From: Rhizobium sp. 16-488-2b
Lineage (GTDB): Bacteria; Pseudomonadota; Alphaproteobacteria; Rhizobiales; Rhizobiaceae
Length of the DNA: 64,000 nucleotides
NCBI RefSeq assembly: GCF_017741815.1
Contig: NZ_JAGHMF010000009.1
Coordinates: forward strand, 1-64,000
Direction of reading: 5' to 3'
How positions within the stretch are numbered: the first letter of the stretch is position 1; each line of letters begins with the position of its first letter. A model generated the notes under the pieces. It ran no database searches and was not told the origin of the DNA. It saw only the letters and a program-made list of their open reading frames with translations. This document shows, one piece after another, positions 56,299-64,000 of this stretch. Position numbers and translations under genes: made by a program.

Positions 56299-58638
56299 AT
56301 GAAGGCTGGTTCAAGATTTTTGAACGCAGTATCGGCGGTTGCGCTGTCTGCAGGTATTGTTGCGTCGGGAGCGGGTGCAACAGTGTTCATCTCGGCTTCT
56401 GCTGCCGAGGCTGCAGTCATTCAGCGTGTTGACGTTCGTGGTGCAAACCGCGTCGGTGCCGAAGCTGTGCGGTCCAACCTCACGATCCAGCCCGGCAAGA
56501 GCTTCTCCAATACCGACATCGACGACTCCGTAAAGCAGCTCTACGACACGGGCTACTTCTCCGACGTCAAGATTTCCGTTTCCGGCAGCACGCTGGTGGT
56601 CAATGTTGAGGAAGCTCAGCTGATCAACCAGGTCGTGTTCAACGGCAACCGCAAGATCAAAGACGACAAGCTTTCCGCAGTCGTCAAGACACAGTCCTCC
56701 GGCGCCTACAACGAGACCCAGATCCAGGCTGACATTCAGTCGATCAAGGACGCCTACGCGGCGACCGGTCGCAGCGAAGTCGAAGTGACGACGCAGGTCG
56801 TTCCGCTCGGCCAGGGCCGTGTCAACCTCGCATTCGTCATCAATGAAGGCGACCGCACGAAGATCGATTCGATCAACTTTGTCGGCAACAACGCCTACAG
56901 CTCTGGCCGTCTCGCATCGGTCATCGCTACCAAGCGAAGCAACTTCCTGTCCTTCCTGACCCGCAAGGACGTCTACAGCGCCGACAAGCTGCACGCAGAC
57001 GAAGAAGCGCTCCGTCAGTTCTACTACAACCGTGGTTACGCCGACTTCCGCATCGTGTCTTCGGACGCTGCGTTCGACGAGGCGACCAACAAGTACACGC
57101 TGACCTTCAACATCGAAGAAGGCCCGCGTTACGATTTCGGCGCTATTTCCGTTCAGTCCACCGTTCAGGGTATCGACGGCGCGCAGCTTCAGGGTCTCGT
57201 TCGCACCCATGAAGGTCAGGTGTACAACGCCAAGGAAGTTCAGAAGTCGATGGAAGCGATTTCGGATCAGGTGGCTTCGGCCGGCTATCCGTTCGCCCGT
57301 GTCACGCCCCGTGGCAACCGCGACCTGAACAACAACACCATCGGCGTCGAATACCTCGTCGATCAGGGCGAAAAGGCCTACGTCGAGCGTATCGAAATTC
57401 GCGGCAACAGCCGTACGCGTGACTACGTCATTCGTCGCGAGTTTGACATGAGCGAAGGTGACGCGTTCAATCAGCAGATGATCACCAAGGCGAAGCGTCG
57501 TCTTGAGGCCCTCGGCTACTTCTCGACCGTCAACATCTCGACCCAGCCTGGCAGCTCGCCGGACCGCGTTGTCGTCGTTGTCGATGTTCAGGATCAGGCG
57601 ACCGGTTCGTTCGGTATCGGCGCGGGTTACGCTGCCGGCGGCGACGGCCTGCTGCTCGAAGCCTCGATCGAAGAAAAGAACTTCCTCGGACGTGGCCAGT
57701 ACATCAAGGTGTCTGCCGGTGGTGGTCAGGAAGGTTCGCGTACCTACGGCCTGAACTTCACCGAGCCTTACTTCCTAGGCTATCGTCTGGCTGTCGGCTT
57801 CGACATCAACCACAGCGAGACGTCGAGCAACGACAACTACGACTACGAAGAAAACAACGTCGTTCTGCGCGCGACCGCGCCGATCACCGAAGATCTGGCG
57901 ACGACGTTCCGCTATAACTACAAGCAGATGAAGTACGATCCGTCTGGTTCGCTCTCTGATCTGTCCTCGCCATACCAGGACCTCGTCAACAATAGCCCGT
58001 GGGTAAAGTCGTCTGTGTCGCAGACGCTGACCTACAACACGCTCGACGACATGGTTCTGCCGCGTGAAGGTATCTACGCCAGCCTGACGCACGAAATCGC
58101 CGGCCTCGGTGGTGACTCGCAGTTCTACAAGATCTACGGCAAGGCGCGCTATTACCACACGCTCGCTGACGACGCCGACATCATCGGATCGGTCGCCGGT
58201 TCCGCTGGTTACGTAGTCGGCTTCGGCAAGGATCTGCATGTCTTCGATCAGTTCACGCTGACGAACGGCGACATCCGCGGCTTCGAGAACAAGGGTATCG
58301 GCCCACGCGTTGGTGGCGGTCCGGATGATCCGCTCGGCGGCACGACCTACTTCACCGTTTCGGCTGAAGCATCGTTCCCGCTTCCGGCTTTCCCGCGTGA
58401 CTTCGGTCTGCGCGGCGCGGTCTTCGCGGACGCCGGCACGCTCTTTGGCAACAAGGTCAATGTCAGCGGTTCGGAGTTCGTGAACGGCGAAGACGCTTCG
58501 CTGCGCGCTTCCGTCGGTGTCGGCATCGTCTGGAACTCGCCGTTCGGCGCTCTGCGCGTCGACTATGCGATCCCGGTCCTGAAGGAAGACTACGACAAGG
58601 TTCAGCACTTCAAGTTTGGCATCAACAACCAATTCTGA
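56299..58638 (+). CDS. bamA: Outer membrane protein assembly factor BamA
   Basis: 779 aa from ATG 56299 ([20 protein letters not shown]), which gives a clean signal peptide and an AAGG site ten bases upstream; in-frame starts at 56242 (GTG), 56269 and 56290 are alternatives. Five POTRA domains (the first starting [18 protein letters not shown]) are followed by a 16-stranded barrel (about 400-779) ending in the aromatic C-terminal strand [10 protein letters not shown]. BamA folds and inserts outer membrane beta-barrels. It heads the lpxD-fabZ-lpxA-lpxI-lpxB group. Confidence 0.97.
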   Translation: MKAGSRFLNAVSAVALSAGIVASGAGATVFISASAAEAAVIQRVDVRGANRVGAEAVRSNLTIQPGKSFSNTDIDDSVKQLYDTGYFSDVKISVSGSTLVVNVEEAQLINQVVFNGNRKIKDDKLSAVVKTQSSGAYNETQIQADIQSIKDAYAATGRSEVEVTTQVVPLGQGRVNLAFVINEGDRTKIDSINFVGNNAYSSGRLASVIATKRSNFLSFLTRKDVYSADKLHADEEALRQFYYNRGYADFRIVSSDAAFDEATNKYTLTFNIEEGPRYDFGAISVQSTVQGIDGAQLQGLVRTHEGQVYNAKEVQKSMEAISDQVASAGYPFARVTPRGNRDLNNNTIGVEYLVDQGEKAYVERIEIRGNSRTRDYVIRREFDMSEGDAFNQQMITKAKRRLEALGYFSTVNISTQPGSSPDRVVVVVDVQDQATGSFGIGAGYAAGGDGLLLEASIEEKNFLGRGQYIKVSAGGGQEGSRTYGLNFTEPYFLGYRLAVGFDINHSETSSNDNYDYEENNVVLRATAPITEDLATTFRYNYKQMKYDPSGSLSDLSSPYQDLVNNSPWVKSSVSQTLTYNTLDDMVLPREGIYASLTHEIAGLGGDSQFYKIYGKARYYHTLADDADIIGSVAGSAGYVVGFGKDLHVFDQFTLTNGDIRGFENKGIGPRVGGGPDDPLGGTTYFTVSAEASFPLPAFPRDFGLRGAVFADAGTLFGNKVNVSGSEFVNGEDASLRASVGVGIVWNSPFGALRVDYAIPVLKEDYDKVQHFKFGINNQF

Positions 58639-58688
58639 TATCGGCAGTCCGGAACCGTAAAATCGAATTCCGTTCTGGAGATTTGCCG

Positions 58689-59750
58689 ATGGAGCAAACC
58701 TATTTCTTTCCGCCCCATGACGGTGTGAAGCTCTCGGAGCTAGCGCAAATTCTTGGGGCGGAACTTGCCGACCCCAAACATGCCGACATCGTGATCCGTT
58801 CCGTTTCGCCCGTAAACCGGGCGAAAGCGGGCGATCTCTGTTACGTCATTTCCAAGAAGAGCAAGGACGAACTCGTGACATGCGAGGCGTCCGCGGTGTT
58901 GGTCAGTTCGGCATTGCAGTCGATTGTGCCGGCGCATGTGCCTGTTCTCGTGTCGAAAAACGCCCATGCGGCGTTCGCGATGGCTGGTGGGCTTCTCTAT
59001 CCGAGCGCCCTAACACCTCAGCGTTTGCGCTCTGTGAGTGCTGATGTTTCCGATCGTGCGTCCGTCGATCCGACGGCGAGACTGGAAGCGAATGTCGAGA
59101 TCGAGCCGTTTGCTGTAATCGGCGCTCATGCGGAGATCGGTGAGGGCACGCGTATCGGCGCCGGCGCCGTCATCGGACCGGGCGTCAAGATCGGCCGCGA
59201 TTGCACGATCGCCAGCGGGGCCAGCATCCTGTGCTCCCTGGTCGGCAATCGCGTGATCATCCACAATGGTGCACGCATCGGTCAGGACGGCTTCGGCTAC
59301 GCGCCGGGCCCTCGCGGCATGATCAAGATCGTTCAGATCGGCCGCGTCATCCTGCAGGATGACGTTGAGGTCGGTGCCAATACGACGATCGATCGCGGCA
59401 CGATGGACGACACCGTGATTGGCGAAGGGACGAAGATCGATAACCTCGTCCAGATTGGCCACAATGTTCGCATCGGCCGTCATTGCGCCGTTGTCTCGCA
59501 GGTCGGCATCGCCGGAAGCGCCATTATCGGCGATGGCGTGCAGATCGGTGGTCATTCTGGTATTCGAGGCCATATAACAATTAACGACGGTGCCCAGATC
59601 GCTGCCATGAGCGGCGTAGTGTCCGACATCCCCGCCGGGGAGCGCTACGGCGGCATACCTGCACGGCCGGCGCATGACTTTTTGCGCGAAGTCGCGGCAG
59701 TCATGATGCGGACGACGGGGCCCAAGAAAACGGGAGAAAAGAATGGCTGA
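58689..59750 (+). CDS. lpxD: UDP-3-O-acylglucosamine N-acyltransferase
   Basis: 353 aa from ATG 58689 with CTGGAG eight bases before it. Adds the N-linked (R)-3-hydroxyacyl chain in lipid A synthesis. N-terminal uridine-binding part ([20 protein letters not shown]), then hexapeptide repeats, the FGYAPGPRG loop and the conserved catalytic region [20 protein letters not shown]. Its end overlaps fabZ by 8 bases. Confidence 0.97.
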   Translation: MEQTYFFPPHDGVKLSELAQILGAELADPKHADIVIRSVSPVNRAKAGDLCYVISKKSKDELVTCEASAVLVSSALQSIVPAHVPVLVSKNAHAAFAMAGGLLYPSALTPQRLRSVSADVSDRASVDPTARLEANVEIEPFAVIGAHAEIGEGTRIGAGAVIGPGVKIGRDCTIASGASILCSLVGNRVIIHNGARIGQDGFGYAPGPRGMIKIVQIGRVILQDDVEVGANTTIDRGTMDDTVIGEGTKIDNLVQIGHNVRIGRHCAVVSQVGIAGSAIIGDGVQIGGHSGIRGHITINDGAQIAAMSGVVSDIPAGERYGGIPARPAHDFLREVAAVMMRTTGPKKTGEKNG

Positions 59751-60210
59751 AGAAGTCAAGAAGTCGCTTTCCTCGGCTGACATCATCGAGATCATGAAGC
59801 TGCTGCCGCATCGCTATCCGTTCCTGTTGGTCGACAAGATCATCGACATCGACGGCGATGATTCCGCGATCGGCATCAAGAACGTGACGGCTAACGAACC
59901 GCATTTTACCGGGCACTTCCCGGAGCAGCCGATCATGCCAGGCGTCCTGCTGGTCGAAGGCATGGCCCAGACGGCGGGCGCGATCTGTGCGAAGAAAGAG
60001 GGCGAAAGCGGCAATCTGGTCTACTTCATGACCATCGACAACGCTCGTTTCCGCAAGCCTGTGGTTCCTGGCGACCGGGTGGAGTACCATGTCGTCAAGC
60101 AGAAGCAGCGCGGCAACATCTGGAAGTTCCACTGTGATGCGAAGGTTGACGGAGCGCTGGTCGCGGAAGCCGATATCGGCGCGATGATCGTGCGCAAGGA
60201 TCAGGCATGA
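59743..60210 (+). CDS. fabZ: 3-hydroxyacyl-[acyl-carrier-protein] dehydratase FabZ
   Basis: 155 aa, hotdog fold. [13 protein letters not shown] and [15 protein letters not shown] hold the catalytic His, and [10 protein letters not shown] the Glu. It dehydrates 3-hydroxyacyl-ACP in fatty acid synthesis, competing with LpxA and LpxD for the same hydroxyacyl pool, which explains its place in the lipid A operon. Overlaps lpxD and, by ATGA, lpxA. Confidence 0.97.
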   Translation: MAEEVKKSLSSADIIEIMKLLPHRYPFLLVDKIIDIDGDDSAIGIKNVTANEPHFTGHFPEQPIMPGVLLVEGMAQTAGAICAKKEGESGNLVYFMTIDNARFRKPVVPGDRVEYHVVKQKQRGNIWKFHCDAKVDGALVAEADIGAMIVRKDQA

Positions 60211-61025
60211 GCACGATCGCAGCCAGTGCCAGCATTCACCCGATGGCAGTCGTCGAAGACGGCGCCGTGATCGGCGAGAACGTCAAGATCGGTCCATTCT
60301 GCCACGTCGGCCCGCGGGTCGTGCTCGGCGATAACACCGAAATGCTCGCCCATTCGATTGTCAGCGGCATCACCACGCTCGGCAAGGGATGCCGCATTTT
60401 TCCGATGGCAGTCATCGGCGGCGATCCGCAGAGCGTCCATCATGGCGGCGAAGAGACGACGCTGACGGTCGGCGACAATTGCACGATGCGCGAAGGTGTG
60501 ACGATCAACACGGGCACCGCCGATTTCGGTGGCAAGACAATCGTTGGCAACAACAACCTGTTTCTCGCCAATTCGCACATCGCCCATGATTGCCGCGTCG
60601 GCAACCACGTCATCATGTCGAACAACGTGATGCTGGCCGGTCATGTCGTGATCGAGGACCGCGTGATCCTCGGCGGCGGTTGCGCCGTGCATCAGTTCAC
60701 CCGCGTTGGCCGTCATGCTTTCGTCGGCGGCCTCTCGGCCGTGAGCTACGACGTCATTCCGTATGGCATGCTGAACGGCAATCCCGGTCTGCTCGGCGGC
60801 CTCAACGTCGTCGGCATGACGCGTGCGGGCATTGATCGCGCCACGATCCATATCGTGCGCCGTGCCTACAAGGCGATCTTCGAAACCGAAGGCAATCTGC
60901 GCGACAACGCCGCCGCCATCCGCGAGGAATTCGCCGATTGCGAGCAGGTCGTCCAGATCCTCGACTTCATCGCCGCCGAAAGCGATCGCGCGCTCTCTTC
61001 TCCGACGCGGGGACAGAAGGGATAA
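60207..61025 (+). CDS. lpxA: UDP-N-acetylglucosamine acyltransferase
   Basis: 272 aa hexapeptide acyltransferase. First step of lipid A synthesis. Repeats follow [18 protein letters not shown], the catalytic His region is [20 protein letters not shown], and the helical C-terminal part includes [22 protein letters not shown] overlaps the fabZ stop. Confidence 0.97.
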   Translation: MSTIAASASIHPMAVVEDGAVIGENVKIGPFCHVGPRVVLGDNTEMLAHSIVSGITTLGKGCRIFPMAVIGGDPQSVHHGGEETTLTVGDNCTMREGVTINTGTADFGGKTIVGNNNLFLANSHIAHDCRVGNHVIMSNNVMLAGHVVIEDRVILGGGCAVHQFTRVGRHAFVGGLSAVSYDVIPYGMLNGNPGLLGGLNVVGMTRAGIDRATIHIVRRAYKAIFETEGNLRDNAAAIREEFADCEQVVQILDFIAAESDRALSSPTRGQKG

Positions 61026-61028
61026 ACC

Positions 61029-61910
61029 TTGTCTCCAGCAAGTGACACGGCAAAAGGCCGCCTGGCGATCATCGCCGGCAGCGGCTTTCTGCCGTCCTAT
61101 GTCGCCGAGGCCGCCAAGAGCGCCGGCGAAGACCCTCTCATCATCGCGCTGAAAAACGAGACCGACCGCTCCTGGGAAGGTTTCGAGCACGCCATTGTCG
61201 GCGTCGGCGATTTCGCCGCCATCGACGGCATGCTGGATAGCCATCGCATCGACCGCGTCGTCATGTCCGGCGCCGTGCGCAGGCGGCCGGAATGGCGCGA
61301 GGTTCGCCCGACGCTGAAGACGCTCGCAAGCATTCCCTCGACCATTCGCACGCTACTCTCAGGCGGAGACGATACCGTGCTGCGCATGGTGATCGGACTA
61401 ATCGAGAAGAACGGTCGCCGCGTTATCGGCGTGCAGGAGATCGCACCGGATTTGCTTGCCGCCGTCGGTCCGCTCGGCGCCATTGCCCCATCAGCCGACG
61501 ATGTCAAGGATATCGCCAAGGCGGGGTCGGCAGCCGACGCGCTCGGCCGCCTGGACGTCGGGCAGGGCGCCGTCTCTGTCGGTGGCCGCATCGTGGCGCT
61601 CGAAGGTGTCGAGGGCACAGACAGCATGTTGCAGCGGGTCGCCGATCTGCGCGCCGCCGGCCGCATTTCGGCGCGCCGCCGCGGCGTCCTCGTCAAGCTC
61701 TGCAAGCCGCAGCAGGATCTGCGCGCCGACCTGCCATCGATCGGCATCTCGACGATCGAGAATGCCAGCAAGGCCGGCCTGGCGGGCGTGGCGATCGAGG
61801 CCGGGCGCGCGCTGATCCTGGATCGTCCGGCCGTCATATCGGCGGCAAAGGAAGCCGGTATCTTCGTCTGCGGTCTGGATCGTGGATTGCCATCCTGGGG
61901 GCTTGAATGA
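61029..61910 (+). CDS. lpxI: UDP-2,3-diacylglucosamine pyrophosphatase LpxI
   Basis: 293 aa, TTG start 3 bases after lpxA. LpxI (DUF1009) hydrolyses UDP-2,3-diacylglucosamine to lipid X, replacing LpxH of enterics. Signatures: GRLAIIAGSGFLPSYVAEAA at the N-terminus, VIGVQEIAPDLLA, EGVEGTDSMLQRVADLRAAG and LVKLCKPQQDLRADLPSIG near the C-terminus. ATGA overlap with lpxB. A commonly seen arrangement in alphaproteobacteria. Confidence 0.95.
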   Translation: MSPASDTAKGRLAIIAGSGFLPSYVAEAAKSAGEDPLIIALKNETDRSWEGFEHAIVGVGDFAAIDGMLDSHRIDRVVMSGAVRRRPEWREVRPTLKTLASIPSTIRTLLSGGDDTVLRMVIGLIEKNGRRVIGVQEIAPDLLAAVGPLGAIAPSADDVKDIAKAGSAADALGRLDVGQGAVSVGGRIVALEGVEGTDSMLQRVADLRAAGRISARRRGVLVKLCKPQQDLRADLPSIGISTIENASKAGLAGVAIEAGRALILDRPAVISAAKEAGIFVCGLDRGLPSWGLE

Positions 61911-63088
61911 ACGTGCGTGCATTGAAGGTCGCGATCATCGCGGGCGAGGTCTCCGGTGATCTTCTGGCGGCCGACCTGATCGCCGCGCTGAAGCAGCAAT
62001 ATGCGGGCCCGGTGGAACTGATAGGAGTCGGTGGCGAGGGGCTGCAAGCGCAGGGCCTGACATCGCTGTTCGATTTCTCCGAGCTGTCGATCATGGGCAT
62101 CACCCAGGTGCTCGCGAAGCTTCCTACGCTGGTCAAGCGCATCCGCCAGACCGCGGCGGCCGTCATCGCCGCCAAGCCCGACGTGCTCGTCATTGTCGAC
62201 AGCCCTGATTTCACCCACCGCGTGGCCAAGCGCGTGCGCACGGCGCTGCCTGACCTACCAGTCGTCAACTACGTCTGTCCGAGTGTCTGGGCGTGGAAGG
62301 AATACCGTGCGCAGCGCATGCTGCCCTATGTCGACCATGTGCTCGCCGTGCTGCCCTTCGAGCCCGAGGTGATGCGCAAGCTGGGCGGGCCGCCGACAAG
62401 CTATGTCGGCCATCGCCTGACCGCTGACGTCGATGTTCTCGCGACCCGCAAGGCGAGGGCGGCAAGCAAGCCGCGCCCTGCGCATGAGCCGAAGACGATC
62501 ATGCTTCTGCCAGGTTCGCGCGGATCCGAGATATCAAAACTCTTGCCCTATTTCGGCGACGCGGTGGCCGAGCTCTCCGCCCGCAACGAAGGCATGCGCT
62601 TTGTGCTGCCGACAGCGCCGCGCCGCGAGGCCATGGTGCGAGAGATCATCAAGGATTGGCCGGTCAAGCCCGAGGTGGTGACGGGCAAGGACGACAAGTG
62701 GAAAGCCTTCGCCGAGGCCGACGCCGCCATGGCTGCATCCGGCACTGTGATCCTGGAGCTGGGGCTTGCAGGCGTCCCCACCGTCTCAGCCTACAAGACC
62801 GACTGGATCATCAAGCTGATGACCGGCAAGATCAAGATCTGGACGGCGGCGATCCCGAACCTCGTGGCGGATTACGCTGTCGTTCCCGAATACATCAACG
62901 AAGTCGTGCGCGGCGCGAGTTTCACGCGCTGGGCCGAGAAGCTCTCATCCGACACCTTGCCGCGCCGCTCGATGATGGAGGGCTACGATCTCGTCTGGGA
63001 GCGGATGCAGACCGAAAAACCGCCCGGCGTTCATGCCGCGGAAATCGTACTTGATGTCCTGAAAAACAAAAAACCCGGTCAGAACTGA
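61907..63088 (+). CDS. lpxB: Lipid-A-disaccharide synthase
   Basis: 393 aa GT19 glycosyltransferase. It joins lipid X and UDP-diacylglucosamine. Seen: VAIIAGEVSGDLLAADLIAA, GVGGEGLQAQGL, the segment SPDFTHRVAKRVR, NYVCPSVWAWKEYRAQRM and MLLPGSRGSEISKLLPYF. Its stop lies inside the downstream terminator hairpin. Convergent with gltA, whose stop is 33 bases away. Confidence 0.97.
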   Translation: MNVRALKVAIIAGEVSGDLLAADLIAALKQQYAGPVELIGVGGEGLQAQGLTSLFDFSELSIMGITQVLAKLPTLVKRIRQTAAAVIAAKPDVLVIVDSPDFTHRVAKRVRTALPDLPVVNYVCPSVWAWKEYRAQRMLPYVDHVLAVLPFEPEVMRKLGGPPTSYVGHRLTADVDVLATRKARAASKPRPAHEPKTIMLLPGSRGSEISKLLPYFGDAVAELSARNEGMRFVLPTAPRREAMVREIIKDWPVKPEVVTGKDDKWKAFAEADAAMAASGTVILELGLAGVPTVSAYKTDWIIKLMTGKIKIWTAAIPNLVADYAVVPEYINEVVRGASFTRWAEKLSSDTLPRRSMMEGYDLVWERMQTEKPPGVHAAEIVLDVLKNKKPGQN

Positions 63089-63101
63089 CCGGGTTTCTTT
63101 T
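63071..63101 (+). terminator. Terminator shared by lpxB and gltA
   Basis: AAACCCGGTCAG / CTGACCGGGTTT with a minimal 2-base loop, flanked by A-rich and T-rich sequence on both sides. The lpxB stop codon (63086-63088) is in the second arm, so the last codons of lpxB form the first arm. It can act in both directions, closing lpxB and gltA. Confidence 0.85.
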
Positions 63102-63121
63102 TAAGCCTCGATGCGTCGAGA

Positions 63122-64000
63122 TTAACGCTTGGAAACCGGAACGTAGTCGCGCTGCGCTTCGCCGATGTAGAGCTGGCGCGGACGGCCGATACGCTGCTGC
63201 GGATCTTCGATCATTTCGTTCCACTGAGCGATCCAGCCGACGGTGCGGGCAAGGGCGAACAGAACGGTGAACATGGTCGTGGGGAAGCCAAGAGCCTTGA
63301 GCGTGATGCCCGAATAGAAGTCGATGTTCGGATAGAGCTTCTTCTCGATGAAGTATGGATCGGTCAGCGCGATGCGCTCCAGTTCCATGGCGACGTCGAG
63401 CAGTGGATCGTCCTTGATGCCGAGCTCGCCGAGCACTTCATGTGTGGTCTTCTGCATGATCTTGGCGCGCGGGTCGTAGTTCTTGTAGACGCGGTGGCCA
63501 AAGCCCATCAGGCGGAACGGATCGTTCTTGTCCTTGGCGCGGGCGATGTACTCTGGGATACGGTCAACCGTGCCGATTTCCTGCAGCATGTTGAGGGCTG
63601 CTTCGTTGGCGCCGCCGTGAGCAGGGCCCCAGAGGCAGGCAATGCCGGCCGCGATGCAGGCGAACGGGTTGGCACCCGAGGAGCCGGCGAGACGAACGGT
63701 CGAGGTCGAAGCGTTCTGCTCGTGGTCTGCGTGCAGGATGAAGATGCGGTCCATGGCGCGGGCAAGCACCGGATTGACCACATATTCCTCGCAAGGAACG
63801 GCAAAGCACATGCGCAGGAAGTTCGACGCGTAGTCGAGATCGTTCTTCGGGTAAACGAAGGGCTGGCCGATATGGTACTTGTAGGCCATGGCGGCGATCG
63901 TCGGCATCTTGGCGATCATACGCAGCGAAGCGACCATGCGCTGGTGCGGATCGGTGATGTCGGTGCTGTCGTGGTAGAAGGCCGACAGAGCGCCGACGCA
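63122..64000 (-). CDS. gltA: Citrate synthase, C-terminal part (5' end outside window)
   Basis: The frame runs from the stop at 63122 through position 64000 without a break, giving 292 residues of the C-terminal two thirds of a type II citrate synthase (full length about 430). Motifs: [16 protein letters not shown] (catalytic His), [15 protein letters not shown], and [18 protein letters not shown] (catalytic His, Asp region beyond). The enzyme condenses oxaloacetate and acetyl-CoA in the TCA cycle. Partial because the window ends inside the gene. Confidence 0.97.
   Translation of the reverse strand, partial: CVGALSAFYHDSTDITDPHQRMVASLRMIAKMPTIAAMAYKYHIGQPFVYPKNDLDYASNFLRMCFAVPCEEYVVNPVLARAMDRIFILHADHEQNASTSTVRLAGSSGANPFACIAAGIACLWGPAHGGANEAALNMLQEIGTVDRIPEYIARAKDKNDPFRLMGFGHRVYKNYDPRAKIMQKTTHEVLGELGIKDDPLLDVAMELERIALTDPYFIEKKLYPNIDFYSGITLKALGFPTTMFTVLFALARTVGWIAQWNEMIEDPQQRIGRPRQLYIGEAQRDYVPVSKR

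Overview
The window looks like chromosomal DNA of an alphaproteobacterium in the Rhizobiaceae (Rhizobium/Agrobacterium type). The pointers are high-GC coding sequence, the general L-amino-acid transporter operon aapJQMP divergent from metC, EipB, DUF3126 and DUF3597 proteins, a PHA synthase and phasin, LpxI in place of LpxH, a RIME-like intergenic repeat, and the block rpsB-tsf-pyrH-frr-uppS-cdsA-rseP-bamA-lpxD-fabZ-lpxA-lpxI-lpxB-gltA. Species cannot be named from sequence reading alone.

Layout. 1-2.5 kb is a short AT-rich accessory island on the minus strand. It holds a four-helix membrane protein translationally coupled to a P-loop kinase/Nudix fusion, abutting a parD-like antitoxin and a parE-like toxin cut off at the junction. 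2.5-5.5 kb is uvrB (minus), carrying an in-frame palindromic insertion in its C-terminal tail. 5.8-14.6 kb holds a SulP transporter, two exported alpha/beta hydrolases, a membrane-anchored Tlde1/DUF2778 protein, a winged-helix methyltransferase, PHA synthase (phaC) and a lipoprotein. 14.8-19.4 kb carries an aminotransferase, homoserine dehydrogenase and recJ. 19.4-24.4 kb is a catabolic cluster: an Lrp/AsnC regulator divergent from diaminopropionate ammonia-lyase, two metal-dependent amidohydrolases and a class II aldolase-like protein. 24.5-27.7 kb is less orderly: a frameshifted type III alkyl sulfatase gene, an unrecognised gene and a tRNA-Glu.

27.8-40.8 kb contains another winged-helix methyltransferase, a small Cys-rich periplasmic protein, the aap operon, metC, an FAD monooxygenase, a CHCC zinc-finger protein, an alpha/beta hydrolase, cysE, two small DUF proteins and a phasin. 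40.9-49.7 kb contains clpS-clpA, a PAP2 membrane protein, a HIT protein, a FemAB/GNAT-like protein, a RidA/GDPD pair, eipB and an exported pentapeptide-repeat protein. 49.9-63.1 kb is the conserved translation/envelope block (ribosomal S2 and EF-Ts, UMP kinase, ribosome recycling, undecaprenyl-PP, CDP-diacylglycerol, S2P protease, outer-membrane assembly, lipid A). It ends convergently on gltA, whose N-terminus lies beyond position 64000.

How the genes work together. The last block couples protein synthesis and nucleotide supply to building the outer membrane: UppS and CdsA make lipid precursors, RseP and BamA handle envelope stress and OMP insertion, and LpxD/FabZ/LpxA/LpxI/LpxB make lipid A disaccharide. 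PhaC and the phasin serve polyhydroxyalkanoate granules. AapJQMP, MetC, CysE, Hom and the diaminopropionate cluster concern amino acid uptake, synthesis and breakdown. The best candidate for an undescribed system is the two-gene island at 138-2047.
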